From positions 372,001-436,000 of the forward strand of contig CAWDMC010000011.1 in assembly GCA_963803295.1 (NCBI GenBank): a stretch of 64,000 bases of DNA. The letters run 5' to 3'. The stretch's first letter is position 1, and each line of letters opens with the position of its first letter. This DNA is from CAWDMC01 sp963803295 (GTDB taxonomy: Bacteria; Acidobacteriota; Terriglobia; UBA7540). The notes beneath the pieces are model-generated. The model saw nothing but the letters and a program-made list of their open reading frames with translations, did no database searches and had not been told where the DNA came from. The position numbers and the translations under genes are program-made. This document shows, one piece after another, positions 19,283-27,331 of the stretch.

Positions 19283-19300
19283 CCGGCAAACTCCGGCAAA
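19283..19300 (+). repeat. Paired CCGGCAAA repeats beside the att copy (possible arm sites)
   Basis: CCGGCAAA occurs at 19283-19290 and 19293-19300, 10 bp apart, 52 bp after the att copy. The same pair with the same spacing is found at 56324-56341, 52 bp before the tRNA-Ala att core. Both pairs lie on the inner side of the two att copies, as arm-type integrase or excisionase sites would. Confidence 0.5.
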
Positions 19301-19373
19301 ATCCGCAACCCAGGCGCAACCCAAGTCCTGAGCATGTCCCCGACAATAGAGATGACGAGAAAGGCGGTGGAGC

Positions 19374-20390
19374 ATGAACCCGACTCCCCCGCAAACACTT
19401 GTGGCATCCTCGCCAGCAGGACTTCAGCCTGTCGCCACGAGCGTCCAATCTGCCCTGCCACAGATAGGCCTCACGAAGCGTCGGCTCAAGAAGGTTGACG
19501 CCATCATGGCGGTCCGTGACCAACGGCAACCACGCCGAAGGGCTTACAGTGCCCGTCCCTTCGTCCTTTGCGGCATTCCCGTGCGGCGACCGTCTAAATC
19601 GACCCTGGAATACTCGCGTCGGAATGGCAGGTTTGGTTTGCGCGTCGTCGGACACCCCGACTATGGCCTTCCCTTCGGCCAGGACCGGCTCCTGCTCATC
19701 TGGATCGCCTCTCTCGTCACCTGGCAGAAGAGTCGCACTATCCGCTTTAAGTCTGCCGCCGCCATCCTGGAAACCTTCGGCCTTCCCAAGGACGGAAGAT
19801 ACTACCGTCGCTTGGTCGCGGGGTTTGAGCGAATCTTCTACGCTACCTTCTTCTTCTCCAGCGACCGGTGCGATGGCGAGCGCGTCGTGATCGAGCGCCA
19901 CAGCTTCCGATTCGTTCGCGATATCCAACTCTGGTACAGACAAGACAGCGTCGGATCGGCGGAGGACCCCTTCGAAAACGTCATTGTGTTGTCCGAGGAA
20001 TTCTGGAAGGAAATTCAAGATCACCCTATCCCGGTGGACCTCGCGGTGGTGCGTGCCCTGGCTGACTCTCCAGGCAACTTGGACCTGTACATTTGGCTGG
20101 TTTGGAGATGTTGGACTGCCAAGGCCCAAGTGCACATTCCTTTCTTCGAACCTCAGGGATTAGTTCACCAACTTGGAGTTTCAGACAATCTACGCGAGCG
20201 TGATTTCCGTCGACAAATCAGGAGTTGGCTGCTGATCATCCGGCGCCTTTGGCCCGGGTGTCCGGCCAAACTGGGGGACACGGGAGCGGCCCTGGTTATC
20301 GACTCCTGGAAACGGCCAGAAAACTCTCACGGCGGCTGTGAATATCCAGAGTTTTCCACGTTATTCCGAGCCCCGGATTATTCCGAGTAG
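19374..20390 (+). CDS. RepA-like plasmid replication initiator
   Basis: About 338 residues, ATG 19374 with a GGTGGAGC ribosome-binding site. The body matches plasmid RepA proteins (RepA_C-type family): FGQDRLLLIWIASLVTWQKS, TIRFKSAAAILETFGLPKDG, YYRRLVAGFERIFYATFFF, FENVIVLSEEFWKEI, HPIPVDLAVVRALADSPG, LDLYIWLVWRCWTAK and WPGCPAKL. Such proteins start replication of plasmids or integrative elements. Its place just beyond the integrase att site suggests a mobile element that could replicate when circular. The last residues overlap the left inverted repeat of the Rit element (from 20357), so the native C-terminus may be altered. Confidence 0.8.
   Translation: MNPTPPQTLVASSPAGLQPVATSVQSALPQIGLTKRRLKKVDAIMAVRDQRQPRRRAYSARPFVLCGIPVRRPSKSTLEYSRRNGRFGLRVVGHPDYGLPFGQDRLLLIWIASLVTWQKSRTIRFKSAAAILETFGLPKDGRYYRRLVAGFERIFYATFFFSSDRCDGERVVIERHSFRFVRDIQLWYRQDSVGSAEDPFENVIVLSEEFWKEIQDHPIPVDLAVVRALADSPGNLDLYIWLVWRCWTAKAQVHIPFFEPQGLVHQLGVSDNLRERDFRRQIRSWLLIIRRLWPGCPAKLGDTGAALVIDSWKRPENSHGGCEYPEFSTLFRAPDYSE
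20357..20388 (+). repeat. Left terminal inverted repeat of the Rit element
   Basis: The 32-base sequence matches the reverse complement of 27134-27165 with two mismatches. It contains two TATTCCGAG-type submotifs. It overlaps the last codons of repA. Confidence 0.7.
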
Positions 20391-20838
20391 AGGCGGTGAC
20401 CGGGCTTGAATACTGGGTTGCATGAAGGTCCTATGCGGAATAATCAAAGTCCGGCAAGGAACCGAAGCAGTTCGTCTTCTGGCTGAAAGCGTTCCAATTG
20501 GCCTTGGGCTGGCGCCAGCTTCTCCAGAGCCTTCTGCTTGGAGGCGAGATCCGCCTCGACGTATCCATGGGTCGTCTCAATGCTCTCATGTCCAAGCCAC
20601 AAGGCGATGGTGGCGATATCGACTCCGGACTGGAGTAGGTGCATGGCGGTCGCGTGGCGAACCACGTGCGGAGTAACCCGTTTGGTGCGGAGGCTTGGGC
20701 AGTCGGTGCTGGCACGTTGTACCGCTTGCTGAAGCAGATGGTTGAGGCCGTCCGCTGACATTACCGTCCGTCGGATGGTGGGAAAAGCTAACGAATCCGT
20801 CGTAGATTCCAACTCATGGAACCAGCGTTGCAAAACCC

Positions 20839-21198
20839 GTGCCGTCTGTGGCCAGAGAGGAACGGTTCGATCCTTGCGGCCCTTGGAGAAGCAGGTCAAC
20901 TACAGCTAATGCCGCCGAGACGGGTGAGACCTTCCGGGTCACGCATCCGTACCATCCGCTATTCAGACGAGAGTACAAGGTCGTGACGTACTGCCACGGC
21001 TGGGGAAGCCAGAGGGTCTATTTCCACGACGACGCCGGCAGGTTGCGGAAGATCCCTGCGGGTTGGAGCGACGTTGTCGCAGAGGATCCATTTGTGATCG
21101 TGTCTGCCGGGCGATCTGCGTTCCGTGTGGCCGATCTCCTTAAGCTCGCCGACTTGATCGAGGAGCTGAAGCCACGCCGAGGTCGGCGGGGCTCATAG
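20839..21198 (+). CDS. Small DUF5372-like protein of the nested element
   Basis: The recognisable part (FRVTHPYHPLFRREYKVVTY, RVYFHDDAGRLRKIPAGW, EDPFVIVSAGRSAFRVADLL) resembles DUF5372-type proteins that accompany large serine recombinases. No standard start codon exists inside the element in this frame. The frame runs through the left junction (20884/20885) into flanking RitC DNA, where GTG 20839 is the first start. Either a non-standard start is used, or the true start is only formed when the element is circular. Function unknown. Confidence 0.6.
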   Translation: MPSVAREERFDPCGPWRSRSTTANAAETGETFRVTHPYHPLFRREYKVVTYCHGWGSQRVYFHDDAGRLRKIPAGWSDVVAEDPFVIVSAGRSAFRVADLLKLADLIEELKPRRGRRGS

Positions 21199-21351
21199 TG
21201 CACCTCGAATATGTAAAGATAATTTCGCCTATTGTGTTAAGTATATTATGCCCAAATGCGAAAGCGATGGCTGAGGCCTGATCATATCTTTAGAACCATT
21301 TTAACGGAATATAGCCTCATATCGATGCTGTTTGGAGGAACAACAAAAGAC

Positions 21352-21380
21352 TTGACAACGATTCGAATTGTAGGCATAAT
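21352..21380 (+). promoter_or_regulatory. Sigma-70-type promoter for the HTH-recombinase operon
   Basis: TTGACA at 21352-21357 and CATAAT at 21375-21380 are separated by 17 bp, very close to consensus. The predicted start point is about five bases before ATG 21392, so the first gene would be almost leaderless, consistent with its lack of a Shine-Dalgarno sequence. Confidence 0.7.
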
Positions 21381-21391
21381 TATAGTTACAC

Positions 21392-21856
21392 ATGGCGAGC
21401 CATCCGGACCGCACCCCAAAACGCCAAGCTCTCCGCCAGACGGGCACCCTCAATCCCCGGCCCGGCCGGGTGACCGACGAACTGTTTGCCGACAGCGATT
21501 TCTTCGACCCGAACGACCTCCTGCAGGTGAAATACGAAATGCTGCGCCGGGTTCGCCGCGACGACTTCACGGTGCAGCAAGCCGCCAAGGTCTTTGGTTT
21601 TTCGCGCCCGTCCTTCTATCAGGCTCAGGAGGCGTTCACCCGCGGCGGCCTGGGCGCCCTGGTCCCGCAGAAACGGGGGCCGAGGCGCGCGCACAAGTTG
21701 TTGCCGAAGGTCGTGGAATTCGTCGAGCAGACCCTCGCCGGCGATCCCAGAGCGGACTTGGTCGCTGCCGTACAGCAGAGGTTCGGCATCTCCGTGCACC
21801 GACGGAGCATCGAGCGGGCGTTGGCGCGGGCGAAAAAAAAACCACGCCGGCGATGA
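21392..21856 (+). CDS. Helix-turn-helix protein of the serine-recombinase element
   Basis: About 154 residues. A central HTH reads DFTVQQAAKVFGFSRPSFYQ, followed by QEAFTRGGLGALVPQKRGPR and a second helical module SVHRRSIERALARAKKKPRRR. The layout resembles the HTH part of transposases (HTH_29/winged helix), here as a separate DNA-binding protein. It may regulate the recombinase or assist integration. Its stop overlaps the next gene as ATGA. Confidence 0.7.
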   Translation: MASHPDRTPKRQALRQTGTLNPRPGRVTDELFADSDFFDPNDLLQVKYEMLRRVRRDDFTVQQAAKVFGFSRPSFYQAQEAFTRGGLGALVPQKRGPRRAHKLLPKVVEFVEQTLAGDPRADLVAAVQQRFGISVHRRSIERALARAKKKPRRR

Positions 21857-22191
21857 GCGGGCACGAGCATACGGATGACCCCGCCGAGCAAGTCGAGCGC
21901 TATGAAGATCTGCGTCGTCAGGTGATCGGTGACAGGGGTGGGCACCGTCTGGGACGGGCGCTGTTCCAACGGGAGGGGATGAAGGTGTGGTTGGACGCGT
22001 GGTCGACCTGCACGACTCGAGAGGCTCGCCCACGGCATGACGCGTCCGATGACCTCCATCGAAGAGGGCCCCTGACATTGGCCGGCGATGTCGCCGTCGT
22101 CGTGCGCCTCGTGGCCAGCATGGCGATGGCAACTCTCCAGGATGTTTCCATCGTAAACAGTGGGCGACAGTCCAGGGGGCTTTCCTCATGA
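21853..22191 (+). CDS. Small protein of the serine-recombinase element, unknown function
   Basis: About 112 residues, starting at ATG 21853 within the stop of the HTH gene and ending in an ATGA overlap with the recombinase. The core (EQVERYEDLRRQVIGDRGG, HRLGRALFQREGMKVWLDAW) looks like a conserved small protein, mostly helical. The tight coupling on both sides suggests a role in recombination or its control. Family not established. Confidence 0.6.
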   Translation: MSGHEHTDDPAEQVERYEDLRRQVIGDRGGHRLGRALFQREGMKVWLDAWSTCTTREARPRHDASDDLHRRGPLTLAGDVAVVVRLVASMAMATLQDVSIVNSGRQSRGLSS

Positions 22192-24246
22192 ATCGAGAGC
22201 AGCACCAGAAGGTCACGCCACGTCACCTCAAGCGAACTGCTTTACTCTACGTGCGGCAATCCACGATGCGACAGGTCTTCGAGAATACGGAGAGCAGCAA
22301 GCGTCAATACGCACTGCATGACCGCGCCGTCGCCCTGGGATGGCCGCGTGACGAGATCGTCGTGGTCGATGGCGATCTGGGACACACCGCCACGGTCGCA
22401 GGGGATCGGGAAGGATTCGAGCGGGTGGTGACGGAGGTGGGTATGGGGCGCGTCGGGATCGTGCTCGGCTTGGAGGTCTCGCGCCTGGCGCGCAACTCGT
22501 CCGACTGGCATCGACTGCTCGAGATCTGCGCCCTCGCCGATACGCTGATCCTGGATGAAGATGGCGTCTACAATCCCAAGGAATTTAACGACAGGCTTTT
22601 GCTCGGATTGAAGGGCCAGATGTCAGAAGCCGAAATTTATGTCATGAAGGCGCGCTTACACGGCGGCATCCTCAGCAAAGCCTTGCGCGGTGAGCTACCC
22701 GTTGCGCTGCCGACAGGCTTGGTGTACGACACTCAGAAGAGGGTGCAGCTGGATCCCGACCAGCAGGTGCAAGAGGCGGTCAGTTTCTTGTTTACGACCT
22801 TTGAGCGGACGGGATCGGCCACGGCGACGATGAAGGCGTTTCGGAAGAACGAGGTGCTCTTCCCCCGACGCGTACGCATCGGTCCACGGAAGGGAGACCT
22901 GATCTGGGAACCCCTCCATCAGCAGCGCGTGTTGCAGGTCTTGCATAACCCGCGCTATGCGGGGGCCTTCGTGTGGGGACGGCGCAAAGGCCGTAGGCTC
23001 CCGAATGGCCGCACCGCGGTCGAATTCGTGGCCCCGGACGGTTGGATCAGTCTGGTCCCGGGTGCACATGCGGGGTACATCCCGTGGCAGCAATACCAAG
23101 CCAACCAGCAACGACTGCTCGAGAATGCGAAGGCTCACGGGGACGATCGCCGGCAGAGCCCACCCCGCGAAGGGCCGGCCCTGCTGCAAGGACTGCTGCT
23201 GTGCGGACGCTGTGGCGATCGGATGAGCGTGCGCTACTCGGTGGGTGCCGGCGGACAGCAAGTGCCCCTCTATCTATGCGATCGCGATCGCACGCGAGCC
23301 GGGGCGCGCACCTGCCAGAGTATCCCAGGGGCGAGCCTCGACGAAGCGATCAGCGCCTTGCTGGTTCGAGCTGGTCACACCCCTCACCTTGGAGGTGGCG
23401 CTCACTGTGCAAGACGAGATCCAGTCACACCTGGCGGAAGCAAGCCGGCTGCGGAGGAGGCAAGTAGAGCGTGCACAATACGAAGCCGACCTCGCGCGTC
23501 AGCGGTTTATGAACGTCGATCCCAACCACCGCCTGGTGGCGGACGGGCTGGAAGCGGACTGGAATGCGAAACTGCGTGCCCTTCAAGAGGCCCAGGAACG
23601 CTGCGACCGTGAGCAGGCGGCGGATCGAGCGCCGCTGACTGTCGAGCAACGCGCGCGTGTGCTGGCCCTGGCCACCGACTTCCCCCGACTGTGGCGGGAT
23701 CCGAAGACACCACCCCGGGAGCGAAAACGCATGATCCGGTTGTTGATTGAAGATGTCACGGTGAATCGAGCCGACGCCATCACCGCACAGGTGCGCTTGC
23801 GCGGCGGGAGCACGCGAACGCTCACCCTACCGATCCCGCTACGCGCCTGGGAGCTGAAGAAGACAAGCCCTGCGGTTATGGCCGAGGTCGACGCGCTGCT
23901 TGAGTCTCACACACCCGGTCGCATTGCCACGATACTCAACCACAACGGGCATCGCTCCGGAGAGGGGAGACTCTTTACGCGGAAGATGGTGGTCGATCTT
24001 GTCAAAGATAACGAGCTGCTCAAGAGTCGTTATGAACGATTGCGCGATAAGGGATTCCTCACGCAAGAGGAGATGGCCGAGAGACTGGGCATCACGCCGG
24101 ATACGGTTCGGACATGGGCTCGGCACGGCTTGCTCCGTGCGCACCCCTATACCGACCGCGGCCAATGCCTGTACGAACCACCGGGAGAACATCCGCCAAG
24201 GAAAATGCAAGGTCACAAGCTTGTTGACCGGTGTGTTTTCCGGTAG
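22188..24246 (+). pseudogene. Large serine recombinase with one frameshift
   Basis: The N-terminal resolvase domain has LLYVRQSTMRQVFENTESS (Ser nucleophile), GLEVSRLARNSSDWHRLLE and LLGLKGQMSEAEIYVMKARL. A recombinase domain (RVLQVLHNPRYAGAFVWGRR) and a zinc ribbon (LLCGRCGDRMSV...YLCD) follow. A coiled-coil and a C-terminal HTH (LTQEEMAERLGITPDTVRTW) complete about 685 aa. The frame changes near 23,365, where an extra T in CTGGTTCGAG breaks LLVELVTPLTLEVAL. Without it the protein is full length. No slippery site is visible, so this is a mutation or a sequence error. Confidence 0.8.
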
Positions 24247-24846
24247 TTTCATAGCGAGGACGGAGGGAGATGCAGTATGAATGACATTCCTTACCATGCA
24301 GTTGGACATAGGTATTTGACCCGAAGGTAACCTGCCCACATCGCAAGTTTACGATTTCCGAGGCTCGAGCGCCGCTGTTATACATCGTTAGAAGCAACGC
24401 GTGATTGCGGCGCCCGAGCCAGCCGGAGGGATCCGGAGCGGCCAGGACGGCGTCCATCTCGACCCGGGTGATATAAGTGATCAGGGGGTGGTCAGTGCGT
24501 TTTGTGGGGATAGCCAGGACGCGATTCACAATGCCCAGATTGGCGGGATCACGAACAGCTACGATTCGAAAGAAAGATCGGACGGCGGCGAGGCGGGCAT
24601 TCCGGGACCGGATCTGGTTGTGCCGCCCCACTTCGAGGTGGTCCAAAAAAGCCAAGATCGCCGGCGCGTCCAGGTCAGCCATGGTCAAGGCGGTAGGGGC
24701 ATGCCCGGTACGCGATTGCAGGAAGCTAAGCAGTAAGCGAAAAGTGTCACGATAAGCAAGCACGGTTCTGACACTTGAGCGCCGGTGCTCGCACAGGTGC
24801 TGGGTGAAGAAATACTGAATGAGAGACGAAAGGCTGGGGGAGGTGT

Positions 24847-25797
24847 TCACGCTTCACCTCCCGCTGAAGCCCGCGCAGTAAAGTGCTGGGCGGCTGCTCG
24901 GAGCAATTCCGGCGTTGCGGTTAAATACCAGTAGGTGTCGCGCACATCGCCATGCCCCAAGTATGTGGCTAAGTGGGCCAATCGGGTTCGGACGTCAACT
25001 CCTTCTTCGTGCCAACGCGTCAGGTGTGTCACGGCAAAACTGTGACGAAGCGAATGGAGAGTGGGCCGGCTGCAGCCGTCTCGCTCGGCTAGGCCGAGTT
25101 GGAGAAGCAGCCGCTGAAGGCTGCTCCGCAAGGTTTCGTACCGGAGGCGCTGGCCGTCGTCTTCGACAAAGAAGGCGGTATTGCCCCGAACGACTTCGGC
25201 GCGCTGCCGGGCATAAGCCGTTAAGTGCATGACCGCGGTAGGATGCAACGGCACGAGGCGGGTCTTGTGGAACTTGGCCTCACGGATACAGAGACGGGCC
25301 GGCTGCAGGTCCAAAACGACATCGACAAGATCCAGTCCGAGGGCTTCGCCGGCCCGGAGACCCGTACAGGCAAGCAGCCCAAAGACCGTCTGGAGGGTAA
25401 AAGGTAAGAGCGAACCTTTCTGCCACGAAGCGGTCGCGACATGGAGGAGGGACTCGATTTCTTCGGCCGAAAAGAGGAAAGGCTTAGGACGCGGGTAGCG
25501 GGCGAAGAGACGCAATTCGGGAATCTCCGTGCCGGGAACGGCGGCACTCAAGTACGTTAGGAACTGACGGACGGCATCCAGCCGACGTGCGTTCAGCGCC
25601 GGCGAGCTGGCAGCGAAATTCGTGTCGAGCCAATCGAGAACGAGTCGCGAGGTTATTGGGACCTCGGGGGCTTGAGTGCCAAGAAAATCGGCGAGTTGGC
25701 GTAGCAGCTTGGCTTCCCAGACCGATCGTCCATACCCCAAGGCGCGACGCAGACCCAGATAAGTGTCCAGCTGAAAGCTAAGGCTGTCGCTATTCAT
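24847..25797 (-). CDS. ritB: RitB tyrosine recombinase
   Basis: About 316 residues. It has an N-terminal core-binding domain (QLDTYLGLRRALGYGRSVW). The catalytic set is complete: ACTGLRAGEALGLDLVDVV (Arg), PTLHSLRHSFAVTHLTRW (HxxR), and TYLGHGDVRDTYWYLTATPE (GH, Tyr). It starts at ATG 25797 overlapping ritA by 4 bp, and ends overlapping the ritC start by 4 bp, so the trio is one transcription unit. Confidence 0.85.
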   Translation of the reverse strand: MNSDSLSFQLDTYLGLRRALGYGRSVWEAKLLRQLADFLGTQAPEVPITSRLVLDWLDTNFAASSPALNARRLDAVRQFLTYLSAAVPGTEIPELRLFARYPRPKPFLFSAEEIESLLHVATASWQKGSLLPFTLQTVFGLLACTGLRAGEALGLDLVDVVLDLQPARLCIREAKFHKTRLVPLHPTAVMHLTAYARQRAEVVRGNTAFFVEDDGQRLRYETLRSSLQRLLLQLGLAERDGCSRPTLHSLRHSFAVTHLTRWHEEGVDVRTRLAHLATYLGHGDVRDTYWYLTATPELLRAAAQHFTARASAGGEA

Positions 25798-27026
25798 CGC
25801 GCACCTCCTGGCCAGGGGAGTGCAACCGTGGCGAGCGACGCTTCGTCCAGCTTGACGTAAAGACCTGTAGTTCGCAGGGAACGATGGCCCAGCACGTCGG
25901 CCACATCTTTCAATGCCGCGCCATTGCGAACCATCTGGCTCGCCGCCGTATGGCGGAAGCAGTGGCTCCCCAGGCGCCGCCCGTGCAGTCCAACACGCTC
26001 GAGAAAACGGCGGGTGATCCAGGTGGTCGCCGCGGCTTTGGTGAGCGGTTGATGCGGCGTACTAGCCGTGAGAAACACTTCCCGATGCGGGCTGCGCGGC
26101 CGCTCATGTTGGATGTACTCCGTAAGTACAGTACCTACATCACTCGGCAGCGGCAGAGTCCGTTCGCGGTAGGTCTTCGCACGCCGGATATGAATCACAC
26201 CTTCGTTCCAATCGATGTCCTCCAGGCGGAGTTGGCGCGCTTCGCCGCCGCGAAGTCCCAGCCGGGCGAGGAGCAGGATGAGGGCACGCTCGCGCCGCGT
26301 TCCGCCCCAAGGAGATTGGCAGGCGGCGAGCACGTTTTCGAGCTCGTCGGCCGAAAGTGGACGAGGTAGGGTGGCATCGTACCAACGGCGCACGCGAGGA
26401 ATGGCCCTAACCAATGAGGCTGAAATCTGTCCCTCGGTAACCAAAAAGCGGAGGTAGGTTCGGAGAGATGAAACGACTTGTCCCTTGCCGCCCGGAGTGC
26501 GCTCGATCTCAGTCTGAATAAATTGGCAGATCCCCGAGGCCGTAAGCATGGACCAGTCCGGAGCAGCCTCTCCAAAGAAGTCCTTTAGGAAGCGGCGAAG
26601 GTAATGTGCATACCCGTGCCGTGTGCTCTGGGCAAGCCCGCGAACTCGCTGCAGATAATTGTCAAATCGCTGCAGATGTTCGTCGGCGGGTGAGCAAGGC
26701 AGGGGCTTGCAGAGGATTCCCCACGGCTTGAGGTATTCCACCAGATGGGTCAATCCCGTAGCGGTGTCGCGAAACTTGCCAGCGGGAGTGCGCTGTTGAC
26801 TGGCAGCGTAGGCACGAACGTGGTCTGCCGTCGCTTCGGTCGGAGTCGCTCCCTGTTGTTTCAGCCAACAACCGAGAGCATCTGCGGTCACGAGCAAACG
26901 CCGGGCCTGACCGCGCGAATAACCCAATTCGGAAAGCTTGACTGAGAGGGCGGGAAGATATGGCCCCATGGGGCCAGCAAGGAGGTCTTCGCGGACCTCC
27001 AGATTAGCAAAGTAAAGTTGAAGCAC
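25794..27026 (-). CDS. ritA: RitA tyrosine recombinase
   Basis: About 410 residues, GTG 27026 preceded by TAGGAGG. An extended N-terminal region and SAM-like core-binding domain (STRHGYAHYLRRFLKDFFGE) lead to a complete catalytic domain: ARLGLRGGEARQLRLEDIDW (Arg), SHCFRHTAASQMVRNGA (HxxR), ADVLGHRSLRTTGLYVKLD (GH, Tyr). It is the first gene of the trio. All three recombinases are thought to cooperate in Rit elements. Confidence 0.85.
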   Translation of the reverse strand: MLQLYFANLEVREDLLAGPMGPYLPALSVKLSELGYSRGQARRLLVTADALGCWLKQQGATPTEATADHVRAYAASQQRTPAGKFRDTATGLTHLVEYLKPWGILCKPLPCSPADEHLQRFDNYLQRVRGLAQSTRHGYAHYLRRFLKDFFGEAAPDWSMLTASGICQFIQTEIERTPGGKGQVVSSLRTYLRFLVTEGQISASLVRAIPRVRRWYDATLPRPLSADELENVLAACQSPWGGTRRERALILLLARLGLRGGEARQLRLEDIDWNEGVIHIRRAKTYRERTLPLPSDVGTVLTEYIQHERPRSPHREVFLTASTPHQPLTKAAATTWITRRFLERVGLHGRRLGSHCFRHTAASQMVRNGAALKDVADVLGHRSLRTTGLYVKLDEASLATVALPWPGGAR

Positions 27027-27271
27027 GATGTCCTCCTAGGAGCCTGGTTGGCTCGCTGGAGGACAGGATTATTCCGACTGTGAAAATTACAAAACGGCTC
27101 TACCGTTGGTCGAGGTTGAAACTCGCTGATTCGACTCGGAATAATCCGGGACTCGGAAGAACGTGCATAGTACTAAACCGCTACGCGGTAGCTGCAACCT
27201 TACTTTCCGGGTAGCGCCGGCGGTGTGTTGCCAACCGACCGTCTGACTTCATCGCCATTCCTCCTTGAGCG

Positions 27272-27323
27272 CCTTTGCGAAATCATGGATGTGCTGTTCG
27301 CGGCACATTTCACTTCGCAAAGG
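27272..27323 (+). promoter_or_regulatory. Leader hairpin that can hide the ribosome-binding site of the next recombinase
   Basis: CCTTTGCGAA (27272-27281) pairs perfectly with TTCGCAAAGG (27314-27323). Inside it ATGTGC (27289-27294) pairs with GCACAT (27303-27308). The 3' arm contains AAAGG of the AAAGGAG ribosome-binding site (27319-27325) for the ATG at 27332. Folding would therefore repress translation. Confidence 0.6.
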
Positions 27324-27331
27324 AGCCTCCC

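Larger units (their letters stand above)
20885..24288 (+). mobile_element. Serine-recombinase element (3,404 bp) inserted in ritC
   Basis: The boundaries are set by the CCTT shared at both ends of the split ritC, and by exact frame restoration on removal. The content is one transcription direction: a DUF5372-like gene, a promoter, an HTH gene, a small gene, and a large serine recombinase whose stop lies 42 bp from the right end. There are no terminal inverted repeats and no long duplication, as expected for serine-recombinase integration with a short crossover core. Confidence 0.8.
20444..24850 (-). pseudogene. ritC: RitC tyrosine recombinase, split by the serine-recombinase element
   Basis: The N-part runs from GTG 24850 to the junction at 24289 and includes MYNSGARASEIVNLR (first catalytic Arg) and YVQLHGK. 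The C-part resumes at 20884 with GRKDRTVPLWPQTARVL, then PHVVRHATAMHLLQSGVD (HxxR), ALWLGHESIETTHGYVEAD (GH, Tyr) and ends at 20444. The two parts share CCTT (24289-24292 and 20881-20884). Joining them restores HGKGRKDRTVPLW and an exact 999-bp frame of 332 aa, the normal size for a RitC. The gene is dead while the element is in place. Confidence 0.85.
20357..27165. mobile_element. Rit (recombinase-in-trio) element, with a nested second element
   Basis: Bounded by 32-bp inverted repeats (20357-20388 and 27134-27165, 30 of 32 identical). It carries three consecutive tyrosine recombinases on the minus strand with 4-bp overlaps, the defining layout of Rit elements. Total length is 6,809 bp, of which 3,404 bp is the inserted serine-recombinase element at 20885-24288. 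Additional TATTCCG motifs lie just inside both ends (20433-20444 and about 27067-27077). Its left end sits at the 3' end of repA. Confidence 0.75.

Noticed and set aside
22188..24246. Programmed frameshift in the serine recombinase
   Set aside because: No slippery heptamer, upstream Shine-Dalgarno-like stimulator or pseudoknot is evident at about 23,365; a single extra T explains it.
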